In this document: piece by piece, positions 39,305-49,802 of the stretch
Numbering within the stretch: the stretch's first letter is position 1
How the letters are laid out: each line of letters begins with the position of its first letter
Assembly (NCBI RefSeq): GCF_904846615.1
Contig: NZ_CAJHBK010000001.1
Location: 1,178,001-1,242,000 of the forward strand
DNA: 64,000 nt
Direction of reading: 5' to 3'
DNA from: Psychrobacter sp. JCM 18902
GTDB taxonomy: Bacteria; Pseudomonadota; Gammaproteobacteria; Pseudomonadales; Moraxellaceae
Position numbers and translations under genes: made by a program
The notes under the pieces: generated by a model
The model's input: the letters and a program-made list of their open reading frames with translations, nothing else
Told to the model about the DNA's origin: nothing
Database searches by the model: none

Positions 39305-39982
39305 ATGACAACATACACAGCCAAAACGATGACACGCAAAAACCTCTTCCAAAAAACCACCATAATCAGTGGCTTAGCATTGTTATCGTTGCTACCAACA
39401 CTCGCATTTGCTCACCCTGGGCATGAGTTGATGGCAGCAGATGGCTCATTTAGCCTTTCAATATTGTCTGGTATGTTGCACCCTTTGACTGGGTTCGACC
39501 ATCTGATGTTAGCGCTGGGCATGGGCATGCTATTTACTCAAATGCACAGCTTTAAAAAAGGCTTTGTAGCACTGTTAATTGGTCTAGTAACAGGATTTGT
39601 ACTGAGTTTAAGTGTGAGCTTGAATAGCCTATTTATTGAATACGGTATTCTACTCTCTATCGTACTACTGACCATGGCACTTATGAGCCGCTACTTTAAT
39701 GTGGCATTGAATCAAGGCCACGAGATGTCCGTCAAAACCGTGTATAAATTCTTAGTCATTGGCTTTGGTGCGCTTGCTATGTTCCACGGTGCTGCTCATG
39801 CAATCGAAGTGCCTGCAAACAGTAATACCGCTGGCTTCTTTACGGGTATGATTGTTGCCATGCTAGGTCTATATACTATCGGCAAAGGATTTGCCACTTA
39901 TCTAAACACTCACCTGCAAGACAGTTTGATTATTCAACGTGTTATAGCTGTTGTCGGTTTATGCGGTGTGCTGTTAGGGTAA
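39305..39982 (+). CDS. HupE/UreJ-family membrane protein
   Basis: This 225-residue protein has a signal peptide cleaved near AFAHPGHE and about six further hydrophobic segments. The family motif HPLTGFDHLMLALGMG and the later HGAAHAIE are visible. HupE/UreJ proteins next to ureases are thought to transport nickel, with the histidines as candidate ligands. It is the last gene of the urease block. Confidence 0.88.
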   Translation: MTTYTAKTMTRKNLFQKTTIISGLALLSLLPTLAFAHPGHELMAADGSFSLSILSGMLHPLTGFDHLMLALGMGMLFTQMHSFKKGFVALLIGLVTGFVLSLSVSLNSLFIEYGILLSIVLLTMALMSRYFNVALNQGHEMSVKTVYKFLVIGFGALAMFHGAAHAIEVPANSNTAGFFTGMIVAMLGLYTIGKGFATYLNTHLQDSLIIQRVIAVVGLCGVLLG

Positions 39983-40276
39983 CTTTGTTAATTTATACAC
40001 AGAGTTATTTAACACGGTAGTAAGTTGAAGTGTAATGCATGCAGATGACATCTGTATAAATTGCATTGTGACATTGCCTTATGACTCTAAGCTTATGGCA
40101 GCGCTTAAAGAAACTCTTAAAGAAATAAGGCCGCTCAAGCGACCGCTTAGCTCACAGCAGGATTAGCATTCAAAAAGGTTTGGGCTATAAGAAGCTTTAG
40201 ATAATAAGTATGAAATGGTCATCAGAGAAAAAGAACAAATTAATGTCCTTTTTCTGGCTTTTGGTTTACTTAATGC
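39983..40276. other. Convergent intergenic region
   Basis: The ureJ-like gene and the adhesin converge here. No gene and no convincing terminator hairpin were seen. Confidence 0.35.
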
Positions 40277-43092
40277 TTACCAGCTAAAGCCCATACCCAT
40301 GCCACCAGAGTTCTCATCTTTTGTGAAAGCACCACCGAGACTAAAGCTGGTATTGGGATTAATGACACGCTGATATCCTAAGGAAACCGCTTGCTCGGAG
40401 CCCTGAAAACCTGCGCCCACGCCTATACGGTTCTTACCTTGTAGACCTGACGTGCTGGTTGCCATGTTTAACATCGCAGCACTCATCGCACCTTGACGAT
40501 CAAAACGATCATCAATTTCCTTAAAACGCTGTCCATTGTCTTGCAGATAATTGTGAATAGAGTCATTTAGAGTATTAAATTTAGTATCAGTATAAGTGTT
40601 CGAGGTTTCGATAGCGCTTGTTTTTGCGTCTTGTAACTGACTGACATTGACTGCATCATTATCAGCGGTACCATTAGCAACATTGATAATCTGACGCTGG
40701 TTAATATCCGAACCAACCGACACTGTGTTTTCACGGTTAGAGCTAGAGTCATTGCCGAGTACCACGGCGTTTTTTGCAGTAGTATTAACATTATTGCCGA
40801 GCACAAAAGTATTGTCGCCAGACAAGGTATTATTATTGCCTATACTATAGCTGTTATTGCCACTGACCGTACTTGGATCGCCAATCGCACCTGAATGATT
40901 TCCAGTCACTTTATTACCAGTACCAATGCTAATAGCTTGCTCACCGATTGCTTGGGCTCCATCTCCCATTGCAATAGATTGCTTGCCCTGCGCCGCCGCA
41001 TTAGTGCCTAAAGCCATTGCGTTGTCTCCACTAGCAATCGCTTCTGCAGACGTACCACCATTGATGCTTAGGTATTTATGCTGTGCAGCAATCTCCTGTT
41101 TAACGCTCAATACCTGATCATTCGTATAACTTTGTGACGATGCTAGAGTCTCGGTTGCTTTGTCGTCGGTATAGCCTTTTGAGGCGGTTAAAGTTTCAGT
41201 TGCTTTACCATCGGTATAGCCTTTTGAGGCGGTTAAAGTTTCAGTTGCTTTACCATCGGTATAGCCTTTTGAGGCGGTTAAAGTTTCAGTTGCTTTACCA
41301 TCGGTGTAACCTTTTGAGGCGGTTAAAGTTTCAGTCGCTTTGCCGTCGGTATAGCCTTTTGAGGCGGTTAAAGTTTCAGTTGCTTTGCCGTCGGTGTAAC
41401 CTTTGGAGGCGGTTAAAGTTTCAGTTGCTTTGCCATCGGTGTAACCTTTTGAGGCGGTTAAAGTTTCAGTTGCTTTGCCGTCGGTGTAACCTTTTGAGGC
41501 GGTCAAAGTTTCAGTTGCTTTGCCGTCGGTATAGCCTTTTGAGGCGGTTAAAGTTTCAGTTGCTTTGCCGTCGGTGTAACCTTTTGAGGCGGTCAAAGTT
41601 TCAGTTGCTTTGCCGTCAGTGTAACCTTTTGAGGCGGTCAAAGTTTCAGTCGCTTTGCCATCGGTGTAACCTTTGGAGGCGGTTAAAGTTTCAGTTGCTT
41701 TGCCGTCGGTGTAACCTTTTGAGGCGGTCAAAGTTTCAGTCGCTTTGTCGTCGGTATAGCCTTTTGAGGCGGTTAAAGTTTCAGTTGCTTTACCATCGGT
41801 ATAGCCTTTTGAGGCGGTTAAAGTTTCAGTTGCTTTGCCGTCGGTATAGCCTTTTGAGGCGGTTAAAGTTTCAGTTGCTTTACCATCGGTATAGCCTTTT
41901 GAGGCGGTTAAAGTTTCAGTTGCTTTACCATCGGTGTAACCTTTTGAGGCGGTCAAAGTTTCAGTCGCTTTGCCGTCGGTATAGCCTTTTGAGGCGGTTA
42001 AAGTTTCAGTTGCTTTGCCATCGGTGTAACCTTTTGAGGCGGTTAAAGTTTCAGTTGCTTTGCCGTCGGTGTAACCTTTGAGGCAGTTAAGGTTTCAGTC
42101 GCTTTGTCGTCGGTATATCGTTTATTTACCGCATCTGTATCATTTATTGCATCTGCCACGTTAGTGATACGTTTTTCGAAACCCTTGCTACCAACTGAAA
42201 TCGTATCTCTTTCATCTGCAATGGAGAAACTACCGATGGCGGTTGCGCCTGTCGCAGTGGCTTGGCTATTACTGCCAAACACGCTGCTGTCTTTACCTGA
42301 TGCGGTATTCTGATAACCAACTGCAACACTATAGTCACCCTCTGATGTATTTTCAAAACCGACGGCACTACTGTCTTTACCTGATGCTTTATTATTATAA
42401 CCGACGGCACTGCTATTTACATTCGAGGCGGTATTTTTATAGCCAATTGCACTGCTATTTATGTTCGATGCCGTGTTGTTATAACCAAATGCACTACTAT
42501 AACCCTCTGAGGCGATATTATTAGATCCTACCGCACTACTATTGATACGCGATGCGGTATTGTTATAACCAACGGCACTACTGTACTTAACTGATGCTTC
42601 ATTATTAGCACCTAACGCACTACTATAATCACCTGATGCTACATTAGTATAACCAACCGCACTGCTATAACCACCCGAAGACTTATTGAAAAATCCCACT
42701 GCATTGCTAGAGTTACCTGTTGCTTCATTTGCATGACCTAGCGCACTAGTCGCTTCATTTGAAGCTTTATTGTCAATACCTAAAGCACTGCTATTGAGAC
42801 CGTCTGCTGCATTATTTATTCCACAGGCTAGTGCAATTACACCTGTTGCTGTACTTCCTCCAGAGACAGGATCCGTTACGCATACCACGCCTGCCCACAC
42901 TGTAGAGCCACTGATCGCTGCGATACTGAAGGCAAGCCCTTTCACAGTCAACATCTTATAGTCATTTGAGCGAGCTATCTGGGCGATAGTGCCAGTCATG
43001 CCACTGGTCTTACCAGCGCTCTTAGTATTTTCAGATACCACCACTATACAACCTAGTGATTGACTCCAAATCTTTTTAAATACTTTATTCAT
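40277..43092 (-). pseudogene. Trimeric autotransporter adhesin (YadA/Hia type) with a frameshift in the repeats
   Basis: The N-terminal part (43092-42079) starts with an extended signal peptide (MNKVFKKIWSQSLG). It then has a YadA-type head of repeated 14-residue blocks of the form SSAVGYNNTAS and a neck (ITNVADAINDTDAVNKRY). The central stalk is a 15-residue repeat, TASKGYTDGKATETL. The C-terminal part (to 40277) has a second head, a neck (INVANGTADNDAVNVSQL), a coiled coil and a YadA anchor ending in Trp. The two parts are in different frames. One base is missing at about 42077-42080, where CCTTTGAGG replaces CCTTTTGAGG or CCTTTGGAGG of the other repeats. Intact, it would be about 930 residues. 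The break may be phase variation, decay or assembly error. GGAG is 6 bases before ATG 43092. Confidence 0.88.
41140..42118 (-). repeat. Tandem 45-bp coding repeats of the adhesin stalk
   Basis: About 21 head-to-tail units of 45 bp each encode TASKGYTDGKATETL with few amino-acid changes (GK versus DK). Units differ by silent sites in blocks (GTATAGCC versus GTAACC, TTACCA versus TTGCCG), suggesting expansion by recombination between units. Such arrays change in copy number readily and are hard to assemble. Confidence 0.95.
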
Positions 43093-43536
43093 AGCTCGCT
43101 CCATAAGTCCAAAAACTACTCGTTGATAAAATCAAGGCTATCTATGCCACTTACATTAACCATGCTCGTAAATGACAGCTGTCACTTATTAAAGCACAAA
43201 GCTAACATACCTGTATATTTATATTAAAGGATGTTTAATCTTCAAGGCTGTCTTAGATAAGCAAAATAATCTGGGATAGTTTTATGGGAAAATAGCGTTA
43301 TGAGTAAGATTCACCCACCCAAATGCTCACTGCACAGTGAGTATAACGATTGTTATATCGGTAAGAGTGAGCGCGTCTGGTAGGATTACAAGTGCCGTTA
43401 TGGCACTCGCAAGGTCTGGCAGCAGATCAACCTGATGGCGTATCTAAGGAAATTTGGCATGGCAAAGAGAGTGTTGAACAAGTAACCATTGAGTAGATGG
43501 ACTGATTTCATAACCCAAACAATCTACCTAAATGAT
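43093..43536. other. Intergenic region with a decayed ORF
   Basis: Most of the stretch holds no gene. The part 43300-43485 is an interrupted reading frame described separately. Confidence 0.4.
43300..43485 (+). pseudogene. Possible transposase or DNA-binding remnant
   Basis: A 62-codon plus-strand frame is interrupted by a TAG at 43381. The peptide is Cys-, Lys- and Tyr-rich with CxLH...DCYIGKSERVW and then DYKCRYGTRKVWQQ, a pattern reminiscent of the zinc-ribbon start of some IS transposases. No inverted repeats were found around it. The identification is weak. Confidence 0.25.
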
Positions 43537-44679
43537 TCACTCACGTAAATCATCCACGACCGCCAACATAGCCACTAATGAAGCTTCCCCTAATTTCATA
43601 GAGCGCTCTGGTGACCAACCCGTATCCGCATCGGGGACATTATTGTTGTCTATAAATGGCATCTCCAAGGTATTGGCAAGGCAGTCAAAGCGTTCGGCAA
43701 CCCAGTGAGTGGCAAGCGTCATGTTCGCAGTGCCCGGTGCATCAACGTCATAGCCCTCTTCCGTCTGAAAGTCGGCACTGGCGATCTTTAACACTTCTGA
43801 GAATCTATCGCGTAGACGTGCGAGGCGGTCGCTATAATTTGGCGTACCCTGCGAGCCAGCAAGGAACACAAAAGGTATTTCTTCATCTCCGTGTACATCA
43901 TAAAACAAGTCAACGCCCGTTTCTTCCATTTTATTAATGACATGAAAGACTTCTGGGCTGGTTTCCAAACTTGGATTTGACCAAGCACGGTTTAGGTTAG
44001 TCCCGACTGCGTTGGTACGCAGATGCCCGCGCATGCTGCCATCTGGGTTCATATTGGGCACGATGTAAAAGTTAGCTTTATCTAATAATAATTTACCCGT
44101 GGCATTATCACCATCTAATAGGCTATGCAGTAGACCATCGACCAACCATTCGGCCATCGTTTCACCAGGATGTTGACGTGCCGTAATCCAAATATTGCGT
44201 TTAGGCGCATCGTTATTGCTAGCGCCATCACTAATTTTGACTAAGGTTAAATCGCGCTTATCAAGGGTCTCCCCTAAATGCTCTAACGTCACTAATGGAT
44301 GCATTTGTACTGCTGCTAATAAATCTTGATGACGCTCATCACTGTAAGGAGCAAAAAAAGCAATTTGAATGGTTTCACATTCCAACTCTGCCGTTATGGT
44401 TAGTTTACCGTCTTTATAAGAGGTGGGCAGACGAAACCAATAGTCGCGATCGTACGATGCCACCGCTTGGTAATTCTCCCACCCTGCAGGAAATGCTGCA
44501 TCCCCTGCATTCATAATATTGAGCACATATTGTTCGCCAACTTGACCTGTCAGGCGAAAATTAAACCACTGAAAAAACTCGCCACCGACGTCCGGACGAA
44601 TAGCCAATTGGATATTTTTTTTATCTTCTAAATTAATAACCTCAATATTACCAGCATCGAAATTAGCAGTGATATGCAT
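43537..44679 (-). CDS. M14-family zinc carboxypeptidase (cytosolic, CCP-like)
   Basis: This 380-residue enzyme has zinc ligands His170 and Glu173 in QHPGE and His263 in YDVHGDEE. The substrate-binding segment NPDGSMRGHLRTNAVGTNLNR is at 211-231, and the catalytic Glu is in NTLEMPF. The first 130 residues form a beta-rich domain. No signal peptide is seen, so it is cytoplasmic. This layout is that of the CCP-like M14 group, whose eukaryotic members remove glutamates; the bacterial substrate is not known. It is monocistronic. Confidence 0.85.
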   Translation of the reverse strand: MHITANFDAGNIEVINLEDKKNIQLAIRPDVGGEFFQWFNFRLTGQVGEQYVLNIMNAGDAAFPAGWENYQAVASYDRDYWFRLPTSYKDGKLTITAELECETIQIAFFAPYSDERHQDLLAAVQMHPLVTLEHLGETLDKRDLTLVKISDGASNNDAPKRNIWITARQHPGETMAEWLVDGLLHSLLDGDNATGKLLLDKANFYIVPNMNPDGSMRGHLRTNAVGTNLNRAWSNPSLETSPEVFHVINKMEETGVDLFYDVHGDEEIPFVFLAGSQGTPNYSDRLARLRDRFSEVLKIASADFQTEEGYDVDAPGTANMTLATHWVAERFDCLANTLEMPFIDNNNVPDADTGWSPERSMKLGEASLVAMLAVVDDLRE

Positions 44680-45042
44680 AAAATTTCCTTAATTATTTTT
44701 TAGATATCTTAGTGAGTATTTGTAAAGCACCTGAGCATAAACGATTAAAAACAAGCAGGATAGAGACGCTAACAAATCATCTTAAAAAATAGTAAAAATA
44801 ATTATTAATAATTGTAGCACCGCTGCTTTTTTTAATTAAAATAACGTAAAAACATTCCAAGCACTATGACAGGCATAGCATTAGCCAATTTTTTATATTT
44901 ATCACATTACTGAATGAATGTGTCAGATATTGGATATTATAGCTCATAATCCTATATAGCACTGTTCATCATATATAGTACTATTCTCTATAGCTACAAA
45001 AACCACTCAATTGGTAGCCATCCTACTACTGTTAAAATAATG
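44680..45042. other. AT-rich intergenic stretch
   Basis: About 360 AT-rich bases lie upstream of the M14 peptidase. No gene, repeat or structured element was recognised. Confidence 0.4.
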
Positions 45043-45387
45043 TTAAGCAGGGCACTTTGCCCAGGCTCCGAGACGCTCATCGATCCAGACGAGCCTTCCA
45101 TTACACTGCTCTACTCGCCAAGTAAGGCCAACCATGCCTTGGTCAAATGCTTCGTTCAGTTTCTGTGCCATCTGTTCACTGTTAATCATTAAACCCATTT
45201 CGGTATTGAGCGCAGTCGAACGGGGGTCAAAATTGAACGAGCCAATAAAAATGCGCTTTCCATCTACCGCAAAGGTTTTCGCGTGAAGACTGGCTTTTGA
45301 CGATCTGAACGGTCCTAGATGGTCAGCGGGTGCACCAGACGCAGCTTGGCTACGTAGCTCAAAAAGGCTGACGCCACTTTCAAGCAT
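45043..45387 (-). pseudogene. C-terminal fragment of a phospholipase D / cardiolipin synthase-like protein
   Basis: The 114 residues carry one HKD motif (His35, Lys37, Asp42 in LHAKTFAVDGKRIFIGSFNFDPRS). This is the second catalytic half of two-domain PLD enzymes such as ClsC. The first half is absent. The fragment begins right after an unrelated gene of the same strand, so the 5' part has been lost or replaced by a rearrangement. A single HKD half is unlikely to be active unless it dimerises. Confidence 0.75.
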
Positions 45388-45410
45388 AGCCTTGCTTTGT
45401 TGTTATTTTA

Positions 45411-45836
45411 TTAGCTAGCGAGCTGAAGATTTTTTACGTTACCCATAAGTGCGCTAAGATTTTTCTCAAGCTTACTTTTTTCTAGCTTCATTCTTACGAC
45501 AACCTTAATAATCTCATCAGCTATCTCCTTATTGCCTTCAGCCACTGCCTGCTGCAATGCTAGGCCTTCACGCATAATAGCAACCCTTAAAGGCTCGATC
45601 TTATAAATAATACGATTGATAGATTTATGCAGATCCGACTGTCTATAGCACTCTTTTACCTTAGATGATTTATATAAGAGACTGTTTTTATCACTTTTTG
45701 CGCGGGCTAACGTCTCGATATAATCAGCCGCTATCTTGTCAGCATAATCATCTTGAATACCAATCTCTAAAATATTTTTTACTAATATGATATCGATTTT
45801 TTCTAATTCAGTCTCTTTAATGGCACTTTTTAACAT
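45411..45836 (-). CDS. Hypothetical protein, helical, unknown
   Basis: This 141-residue, strongly charged and helical protein (Lys, Glu and Ile rich, with probable coiled-coil stretches at about 70-130) has no family I recognise. AAGGA lies 9 bases before the ATG, which supports expression. It abuts the truncated PLD gene, 23 bases apart, and has a lower GC content than its neighbours. It may have arrived with the rearrangement that removed the PLD N-terminus. Confidence 0.6.
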   Translation of the reverse strand: MLKSAIKETELEKIDIILVKNILEIGIQDDYADKIAADYIETLARAKSDKNSLLYKSSKVKECYRQSDLHKSINRIIYKIEPLRVAIMREGLALQQAVAEGNKEIADEIIKVVVRMKLEKSKLEKNLSALMGNVKNLQLAS

Positions 45837-46303
45837 TTCAAACAGTCCTTCGTAAATGTTGGGATTAGGGGTGAATTAAGTGGTTATCGCGTATAAAAAG
45901 CAAAGCTATCGGCGTCACTATAATTAGCACGTGGATTCGTTGTTTGCGCACTCTTATATTCATACTCGTATAAAAGTTACTTTAACAACCATGCGAATCA
46001 ATTCGTAATTGAGCTCACTCAAGAATATTTATATAGTGATACACTTATGTTCATTCTAACCTAAGAGTACAAGTGTACACAATAGGCACTCAACCCTTTT
46101 GATACAAAGGTTATGAAAAGCGGCTATCAAACCGCCATAGATTGATATTTATTTTGAGAATAGTACTGTTGAGGTCTATCAAAATGATGAGGGTAAACAA
46201 CTCCCTCACTATTAGGAATTGTTTAATGACGCGTGGATTCGTGCTGGACATATCTAAAATAGATTGATGAAATATTTACAAAGCAATGAATGAGCTACTT
46301 TTA
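45837..46303. other. AT-rich intergenic stretch
   Basis: About 465 bases with no gene seen. A GTGGATTCGT motif occurs twice, near 45930 and 46234. It could be a remnant of an insertion, but no complete element was found. Confidence 0.35.
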
Positions 46304-47014
46304 CTAAGAAGGGAAAATCACTGGCTCATCGCCATCTTGCCAAGGTTGAAACTTGGTCATGGCTTGTATGAATAATGGATGCGCTAGCCAGTTTTTTAGC
46401 CATATTTGCAGCTTCGGATAAGGCAAACTGTAAAAAATGTCACGATCTACATGAGCAAATTGGCGGACAAATGGCATAATACCGATATCTGCAATGGTCA
46501 TACTATCTCCTAGCAAATAAGTATTTTTAGTAAGCAGTGCTTCTAAAATCTGTAGAAATGCTTCACCTTTTTGCCGATATTCTGTTTGAGTCATTTCAAG
46601 ATAACGGTCAGCATATTTATAGCGATCTAACCAATGCTTAAACTCCTGATCGTTTTGCTCAATTAACGTATTACCTTGATGCAAAGTCTTAGGGTTCAAC
46701 AGCTCTTGTGGATCTTGCTGTTCAAGCGCCCACTCCATTATGTCCCGACTCTCTTCGATCACAACACCATCAGCGAGCTGTAAAACGGGCACGGTGCCTT
46801 TTGGGCTAATCGCTAGCATGTGCGCAGGCTTATTTTTTAGCGTTATCTCCCGTAGCTCTACCGGCAACTGGGCAAACAACAGACCGAGACGCGCGCGCAT
46901 GGCATAAGGACAGCGACGAAAAGAGTAAAAACAAGAAAGGGAGTAAGCAGTCATATATTTTTTCACAGTTAAAACGAGATCGGTAGGCTTAGAGTCACTG
47001 ACATCAAGACTCAT
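46304..47014 (-). CDS. Glutathione S-transferase-like protein
   Basis: This 236-residue protein has an N-terminal thioredoxin-fold GST domain (SFRRCPYAMRARLGL, then KGTVPVLQL and EESRDIMEWAL) and a C-terminal helical domain with GDSMTIADIGIMPF. The CPYAM motif resembles the glutaredoxin-2 / omega-class catalytic site. The frame starts at 47014; an internal ATG at 46954 would trim 20 residues and begin just before the domain. Neither has a clear ribosome binding site. The substrate is unknown. Confidence 0.8.
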   Translation of the reverse strand: MSLDVSDSKPTDLVLTVKKYMTAYSLSCFYSFRRCPYAMRARLGLLFAQLPVELREITLKNKPAHMLAISPKGTVPVLQLADGVVIEESRDIMEWALEQQDPQELLNPKTLHQGNTLIEQNDQEFKHWLDRYKYADRYLEMTQTEYRQKGEAFLQILEALLTKNTYLLGDSMTIADIGIMPFVRQFAHVDRDIFYSLPYPKLQIWLKNWLAHPLFIQAMTKFQPWQDGDEPVIFPS

Positions 47015-47140
47015 TTAGTTTCGTTACTGATCTCTATTAAGGGTTGGTAAAATTAATACTTCAAAGCATTGAACAAAGCCAGTATCATAGCGGCATTGAA
47101 AAACCCTTACCTTATTTATTATAAACAAAAGGAAGATATA

Positions 47141-47491
47141 GTGTCGCAGGCTCAGACAACTATCACAGAAACACCTAATCTCACAAAAGATCAGAACTCT
47201 GTATTAAAGATTCTTACGATCATGGGTTATTTAGAAGGTACGTCCTTTTTATTATTACTTTGCATCGCCATGCCGCTAAAGTACATGATGGGTATTGCAG
47301 AAGCGGTCACCTACATAGGGATGGCTCATGGCGGATTGTTCATCGCGTATATTTTAATGCTGTTGATAGCCACCACCAAAATCAAAATGCCGCTTTGGGC
47401 GATGCCAGCAGGGGTACTCGGATCCTTTTTACCCCTTGGTCCGTTTATATTCGATCATTTATTAAAAAAGAACTTGAATAAAAAAGCTTAA
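47141..47491 (+). CDS. DUF3817 family membrane protein
   Basis: This protein of about 116 residues has three hydrophobic segments and the DUF3817 pattern (LEGTSFLLLL, then MGIAEAVTYIGMAHGGLFIAY and the C-terminal GVLGSFLPLGPFIFD). A GTG at 47141 with AAGGA 7 bases upstream gives the best start; the ATG at 47069 would add 24 residues with no ribosome binding site. The family has no established function. Confidence 0.75.
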   Translation: MSQAQTTITETPNLTKDQNSVLKILTIMGYLEGTSFLLLLCIAMPLKYMMGIAEAVTYIGMAHGGLFIAYILMLLIATTKIKMPLWAMPAGVLGSFLPLGPFIFDHLLKKNLNKKA

Positions 47492-47633
47492 AGCCCCTTA
47501 AAAGTAATGTCAAATGACTTACTGAATATGACGAACATTGGTGATTTTAAGATATAGCGCTATTTAAGCGCTGGACGGTATGTATTAATGACTGCTTATG
47601 ATTATTCGTCAGTCATTAATTTTCCCATAAAAA

Positions 47634-49802
47634 CTATCCACTTACTGCGACTGGCACTTTACGAATCAGCCATAAAAAGTACGCCCCGCCAATGATAGCC
47701 GCAATCGTACCCGCAGGCAGCTCATAAGGGAAAATGACATAACGCCCAATCCAGTCTGCTATTACCATCACCCCTGCGCCTAACAAAGCCGCTAATGGCA
47801 ATTGGCGCTCAAGCCTTACCGCACCGAGTGACGTCGCCAAATGTGGCACCATTAGACCAATAAAGCTCAATGGCCCAACCGCAAGCGTACTGGCAGTACT
47901 TAGCGCCGCCACCAACACCAATAACGCGAGTGTCACTGGTGTCACTGCCACCCCTAAATTACGAGCGACCCCTGTACCCAAACCAAGCACTCTTAAGGGT
48001 TTGATAAGCAATAAGCTGAGGGCAAATAAAATGAGGGCAATGCCGATAAGATACCACACCGTACTAGGCTGAGCGCTATAAGTCGTTCCCGATAGCCAGC
48101 TAAGCATTGCTTCTAGGCGTGGATCACCAGACAGCTTGACCATGTGCATCACCCCATCCATCATCGCGGCAATACCGATACCGACCAGCAGCAGATAGCC
48201 AGAACTTACCTTGCGGGCCAGCCAAATCACCAGCAATAACACAGCCATCGCTCCTGATAATCCTGAGATTAATAAAGTACCAGCTCCGGCAGATAGCCCT
48301 AAGCTTGGTAGCAGTAAAAACCCTAAGATAACCCCAAGCGCCGCGCCCGAGCTCACACCCAACACTTCTGGACTTGCCATCGGGTTGCGGGTGAGCGTTT
48401 GCAATAATACACCAGCGATGGCCAACATCAGACCTGTTGCCGCAGCGCTCAAACTGCGCGGTAGCCGATACTGCTGGGTGATCGCCCAATCGGTACTTAG
48501 TCCCCAGCCACTGACGTCTTGGACAAAAACACAGGCAAGTATGATTATCATTACCACGCCAATACCCCAGCGCCACCATGCCACAGGTGTATGCTTGCCC
48601 GTTAGCATCGGGGTTACTGTTTCTATCCGCTCACGGCGCTGACGCAAAATCAGCCAGATAATCAGTGGTGCACCAAGAATACCTGTCATTGCCCCTGCTG
48701 GAATTTGCATATTTAGTATGGGTTCAAGCAATAGAGCGACATTGCTAGTCAACCATAAAAGTAGTGCCCCTAAGACAAAGGCTGCAAGCAGACGTTTGCT
48801 AATAGAAGCGACACCCAGTGCATTAACCAGACTGGCAGCGCCAAGACCGATAAAACCGATTAGACCAACTTCGCTGACCACCAAAGCGGTAACGACCGCC
48901 ACAATAAGCACCACTAATGCACGTATACCGTTAATCGGCACGCCCAAGCGCTTGGCTTGTGAGTCATCGAGACTCATCAAGGTTAATGGTTTTAACAAGG
49001 GTAGACAGACAACCGCCATCATGACGGCCGTTATCGCTAGCATCGTACTGGTATGCCAGCTATTCTGTGCCAAAAATCCCGCCGCCCACGACAGCATACC
49101 ATTACTACGTTCAGCAAAAAACAACACCAAAACATTGGCAACGGCGGCAAGTAGAATGTTTACCACCAAGCCTGCCAATATTAAAATGAGCGGATTAAAA
49201 CGACTGGGTGCTGACAATACAAAGACCAGTCCCATACTAATAAGCGCGCCGACAAAGGCCACATAAAGTCCGCCATAAATCGCTAAGCTTGGCAAAAACA
49301 AGGTCACAATGAGCATGGCCAATTGTGCACCAACACCGACGCCCAATGTGGTGTCTGACGCTAATGGGTTTTTGACCAATTGCTGTAGCAAAATACTGAC
49401 AACCCCAAGCAGACCACCTGCCAATAGCGCCACTATGCTGGTCGCCACTATATGCAGCTGCGTCGCAAGACTGATAATATCCAATTGCGAGCTTGGAATA
49501 AACAAATCACTGATTGGGCGTGTCCACTCCTGATTGATTAATAACCATGTGCTCCATACTGACAATACTACAAGGATAATCATTACTGCCCAGATGCGCC
49601 ATGTATCTGCAAATACCGAAGGTGGTTGCCGAGGTAATTTTGGTGCTGGATTGGGAGGTTTTTGCATAAGCTTGGAGTGTTGCTCTGATGGTGTTTTCAA
49701 TGTGGGCGACTGAGACGCTGCAAGTGAAGTCATAGGTTTGACATAATCAGTAGTATTATTGGTATGAGAGTGATGAGTCTGTTCGGCAGTATTGATAGTC
49801 AT
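47634..49802 (-). CDS. fhuB: Ferric-siderophore ABC transporter, double permease (FhuB type)
   Basis: This 722-residue protein has two fused FecCD-type permease halves. The first spans about 55-390 and the second about 400-722. Each has a GAxLGVxxQxxxxNPxA-type motif: LQQLVKNPLASDTTLGVGVGAQLA and LQTLTRNPMASPEVLGVSSGAALG. This is the FhuB layout. A proline-, Ser- and Thr-rich cytoplasmic tail of about 60 residues precedes the first helix. Its ATG overlaps the stop of the binding-protein gene as ATGA. Fur control is expected through the operon promoter. Confidence 0.92.
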   Translation of the reverse strand: MTINTAEQTHHSHTNNTTDYVKPMTSLAASQSPTLKTPSEQHSKLMQKPPNPAPKLPRQPPSVFADTWRIWAVMIILVVLSVWSTWLLINQEWTRPISDLFIPSSQLDIISLATQLHIVATSIVALLAGGLLGVVSILLQQLVKNPLASDTTLGVGVGAQLAMLIVTLFLPSLAIYGGLYVAFVGALISMGLVFVLSAPSRFNPLILILAGLVVNILLAAVANVLVLFFAERSNGMLSWAAGFLAQNSWHTSTMLAITAVMMAVVCLPLLKPLTLMSLDDSQAKRLGVPINGIRALVVLIVAVVTALVVSEVGLIGFIGLGAASLVNALGVASISKRLLAAFVLGALLLWLTSNVALLLEPILNMQIPAGAMTGILGAPLIIWLILRQRRERIETVTPMLTGKHTPVAWWRWGIGVVMIIILACVFVQDVSGWGLSTDWAITQQYRLPRSLSAAATGLMLAIAGVLLQTLTRNPMASPEVLGVSSGAALGVILGFLLLPSLGLSAGAGTLLISGLSGAMAVLLLVIWLARKVSSGYLLLVGIGIAAMMDGVMHMVKLSGDPRLEAMLSWLSGTTYSAQPSTVWYLIGIALILFALSLLLIKPLRVLGLGTGVARNLGVAVTPVTLALLVLVAALSTASTLAVGPLSFIGLMVPHLATSLGAVRLERQLPLAALLGAGVMVIADWIGRYVIFPYELPAGTIAAIIGGAYFLWLIRKVPVAVSG

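Noticed and set aside
41134..42081. A 315-codon plus-strand open frame rich in Leu, Arg and Tyr over the adhesin repeats.
   Set aside because: It is the antisense shadow of the 45-bp coding repeats, has no ribosome binding site and shows only the repeat's periodicity.
41140..42118. Tandem repeats that could be mistaken for a CRISPR array.
   Set aside because: Units are 45 bp, adjoin with no unique spacers, and encode an in-frame 15-residue stalk repeat of an adhesin.
48211..49266. Two long plus-strand ORFs opposite fhuB.
   Set aside because: They mirror the hydrophobic codons of the permease and have no start signals.
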